Assembly: GCA_038874435.1 (NCBI GenBank)
Contig: JAVZCK010000002.1
Location: 1-64,000, forward strand
Length of the DNA stretch: 64,000 bases
Source: Thermoplasmata archaeon
GTDB taxonomy: Archaea; Thermoplasmatota; Thermoplasmata; Lutacidiplasmatales; SKW197
Direction: 5' to 3'
The notes beneath the pieces were generated by a model. That model did no database searches. It was not told the DNA's origin and worked only from the letters and a program-made list of their open reading frames with translations. The translations under genes were made by a program, and so were the position numbers. Positions 63,517 to 64,000 of this stretch are shown in pieces. Each line of letters begins with the position of its first letter. Positions within the stretch are counted from its first letter, which is position 1.

Positions 63517-64000
63517 TCAACTGATTTCTTTTATCGGCTTAAACAAACTCACATACAATTCCTCAAAGAAAAACCTTCTGGATTTTAGGATTTGCCAGGA
63601 ATACATTGTTTTGAACTGGTTTATTGCTTCTGTGTTGTGAGAGGAGTAGAGCAGATAGATAACTCCCTCTTTCTTAAGAAATTGCCAGGCATCTGCTAAA
63701 AACTTCCTGATCACATCAGAACCATCTGGACCACCATCTAGCGCAAGATTGAAATTCCCAACAACCTTGTCTTGCTCAGCAGTTGGGAGGTAAGGCGGAT
63801 TAAAAATTATCACATCAAATTTTCCATTGATTTTTTCAAAAAGGTCAGAAACAATGAAATTTATTTTCACATTGTTTGCTTCAGCATTTCTCATCGCATT
63901 CCTTATCGCAGTCTCAGAAACATCACAGGCAGTCACATCAGCACCATGCAATGCACAGTGAATGGCTATGTATGCTGAGCCAGTGCCCACTTCCAGAACC
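63517..64000 (-). CDS. HemK/Mtq2-type methyltransferase, partial at window edge
   Basis: The C-terminal 161 codons of a SAM methyltransferase whose start lies beyond 64000. Motif I VLEVGTGSAYIAI begins in the last bases, followed by ACDVSETAI and the catalytic FNPPYLP. This matches archaeal HemK/PrmC/Mtq2 proteins that methylate the glutamine of the GGQ motif in release factor aRF1; related N6-adenine methylases share NPPY. Ends with YVSLFKPIKEIS. It is the upstream neighbour of the CBM9-like gene on the same strand. Confidence 0.85.
   Translation of the reverse strand, partial: VLEVGTGSAYIAIHCALHGADVTACDVSETAIRNAMRNAEANNVKINFIVSDLFEKINGKFDVIIFNPPYLPTAEQDKVVGNFNLALDGGPDGSDVIRKFLADAWQFLKKEGVIYLLYSSHNTEAINQFKTMYSWQILKSRRFFFEELYVSLFKPIKEIS

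Overview
The window is chromosomal DNA of an archaeon of euryarchaeal type, most plausibly a Thermoplasmata-like lineage; that placement is inference. Archaeal markers seen are ribosomal protein L18e, RpoN/RPB10, the archaeal-only GatDE amidotransferase, EF-2 with its diphthamide histidine, Alba, prefoldin beta, archease, an archaeal CCA-adding enzyme, a Taw2-like wyosine enzyme, TATA boxes about 25 nt before starts (many transcripts nearly leaderless), and a tRNA intron with bulge-helix-bulge pairing. No methanogenesis genes, CRISPR array, transposase or phage gene are seen.

Layout. 1-480: hairpin-rich repeats abutting the promoter of L18e-L13-S9-RpoN (480-1874), followed by a FAH-family enzyme and gatD-gatE. 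5723-6258: degraded intergenic DNA. 6259-9654 (minus): threonine catabolism (kbl, tdh) with an NAD-kinase-like gene. 9693-12003 (minus): a coiled-coil protein, tRNA-Leu and a CorA-like gene. 12026-12482: tRNA-Gln interrupted by a 384-nt repeat-filled intron. 12522-15330: arsenic cluster (ArsR, ArsP-like permease, ACR3, thioredoxin-like). 15356-29629: DNA repair glycosylase, PHP phosphoesterase, an AAA/TPR regulator, a PAS/GAF sensor, Alba, a PrsW protease, TPR and zinc-ribbon proteins and an odd DnaJ-zinc-finger membrane protein. 29871-33452: a large NosD-like surface protein. 33481-36756 (minus): Taw2, DHH phosphoesterase, prefoldin beta, membrane zinc-ribbon protein. 36814-43438: HerA-like ATPase and a 1627-aa subtilisin with FN3 and PPC domains. 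43510-48017: an ABC importer with a fused permease, two ATPases and a DUF47/PhoU protein. 48012-53775 (minus): aminotransferase, a broken AAA/TPR gene, CobA, a ThiI-like protein. 53777-58138: thiamine-binding-type protein, sugar N-acetyltransferase, EF-2/S7/S12. 58265-64000: small membrane genes, a dihydrolipoamide-dehydrogenase-like enzyme, archease, CCA enzyme, an anchored CBM9-like protein and a partial HemK-type methyltransferase.

The most unusual signal is a family of modular palindromic repeats. It occurs upstream of the L18e operon (two units), flush against the 3' end of tRNA-Leu, as the whole intron of tRNA-Gln (two units), and as an in-frame 78-bp insertion in the NosD-like gene. 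One hairpin differs in sequence between copies but stays paired, which suggests selection on structure. It resembles the coding-compatible palindromic elements of Rickettsia in behaviour, but here also occupies a tRNA intron.

Several genes fit together around tRNA: GatDE (which makes Gln-tRNA-Gln), the intron-bearing tRNA-Gln, archease (partner of the RtcB tRNA-splicing ligase), the CCA enzyme and Taw2.
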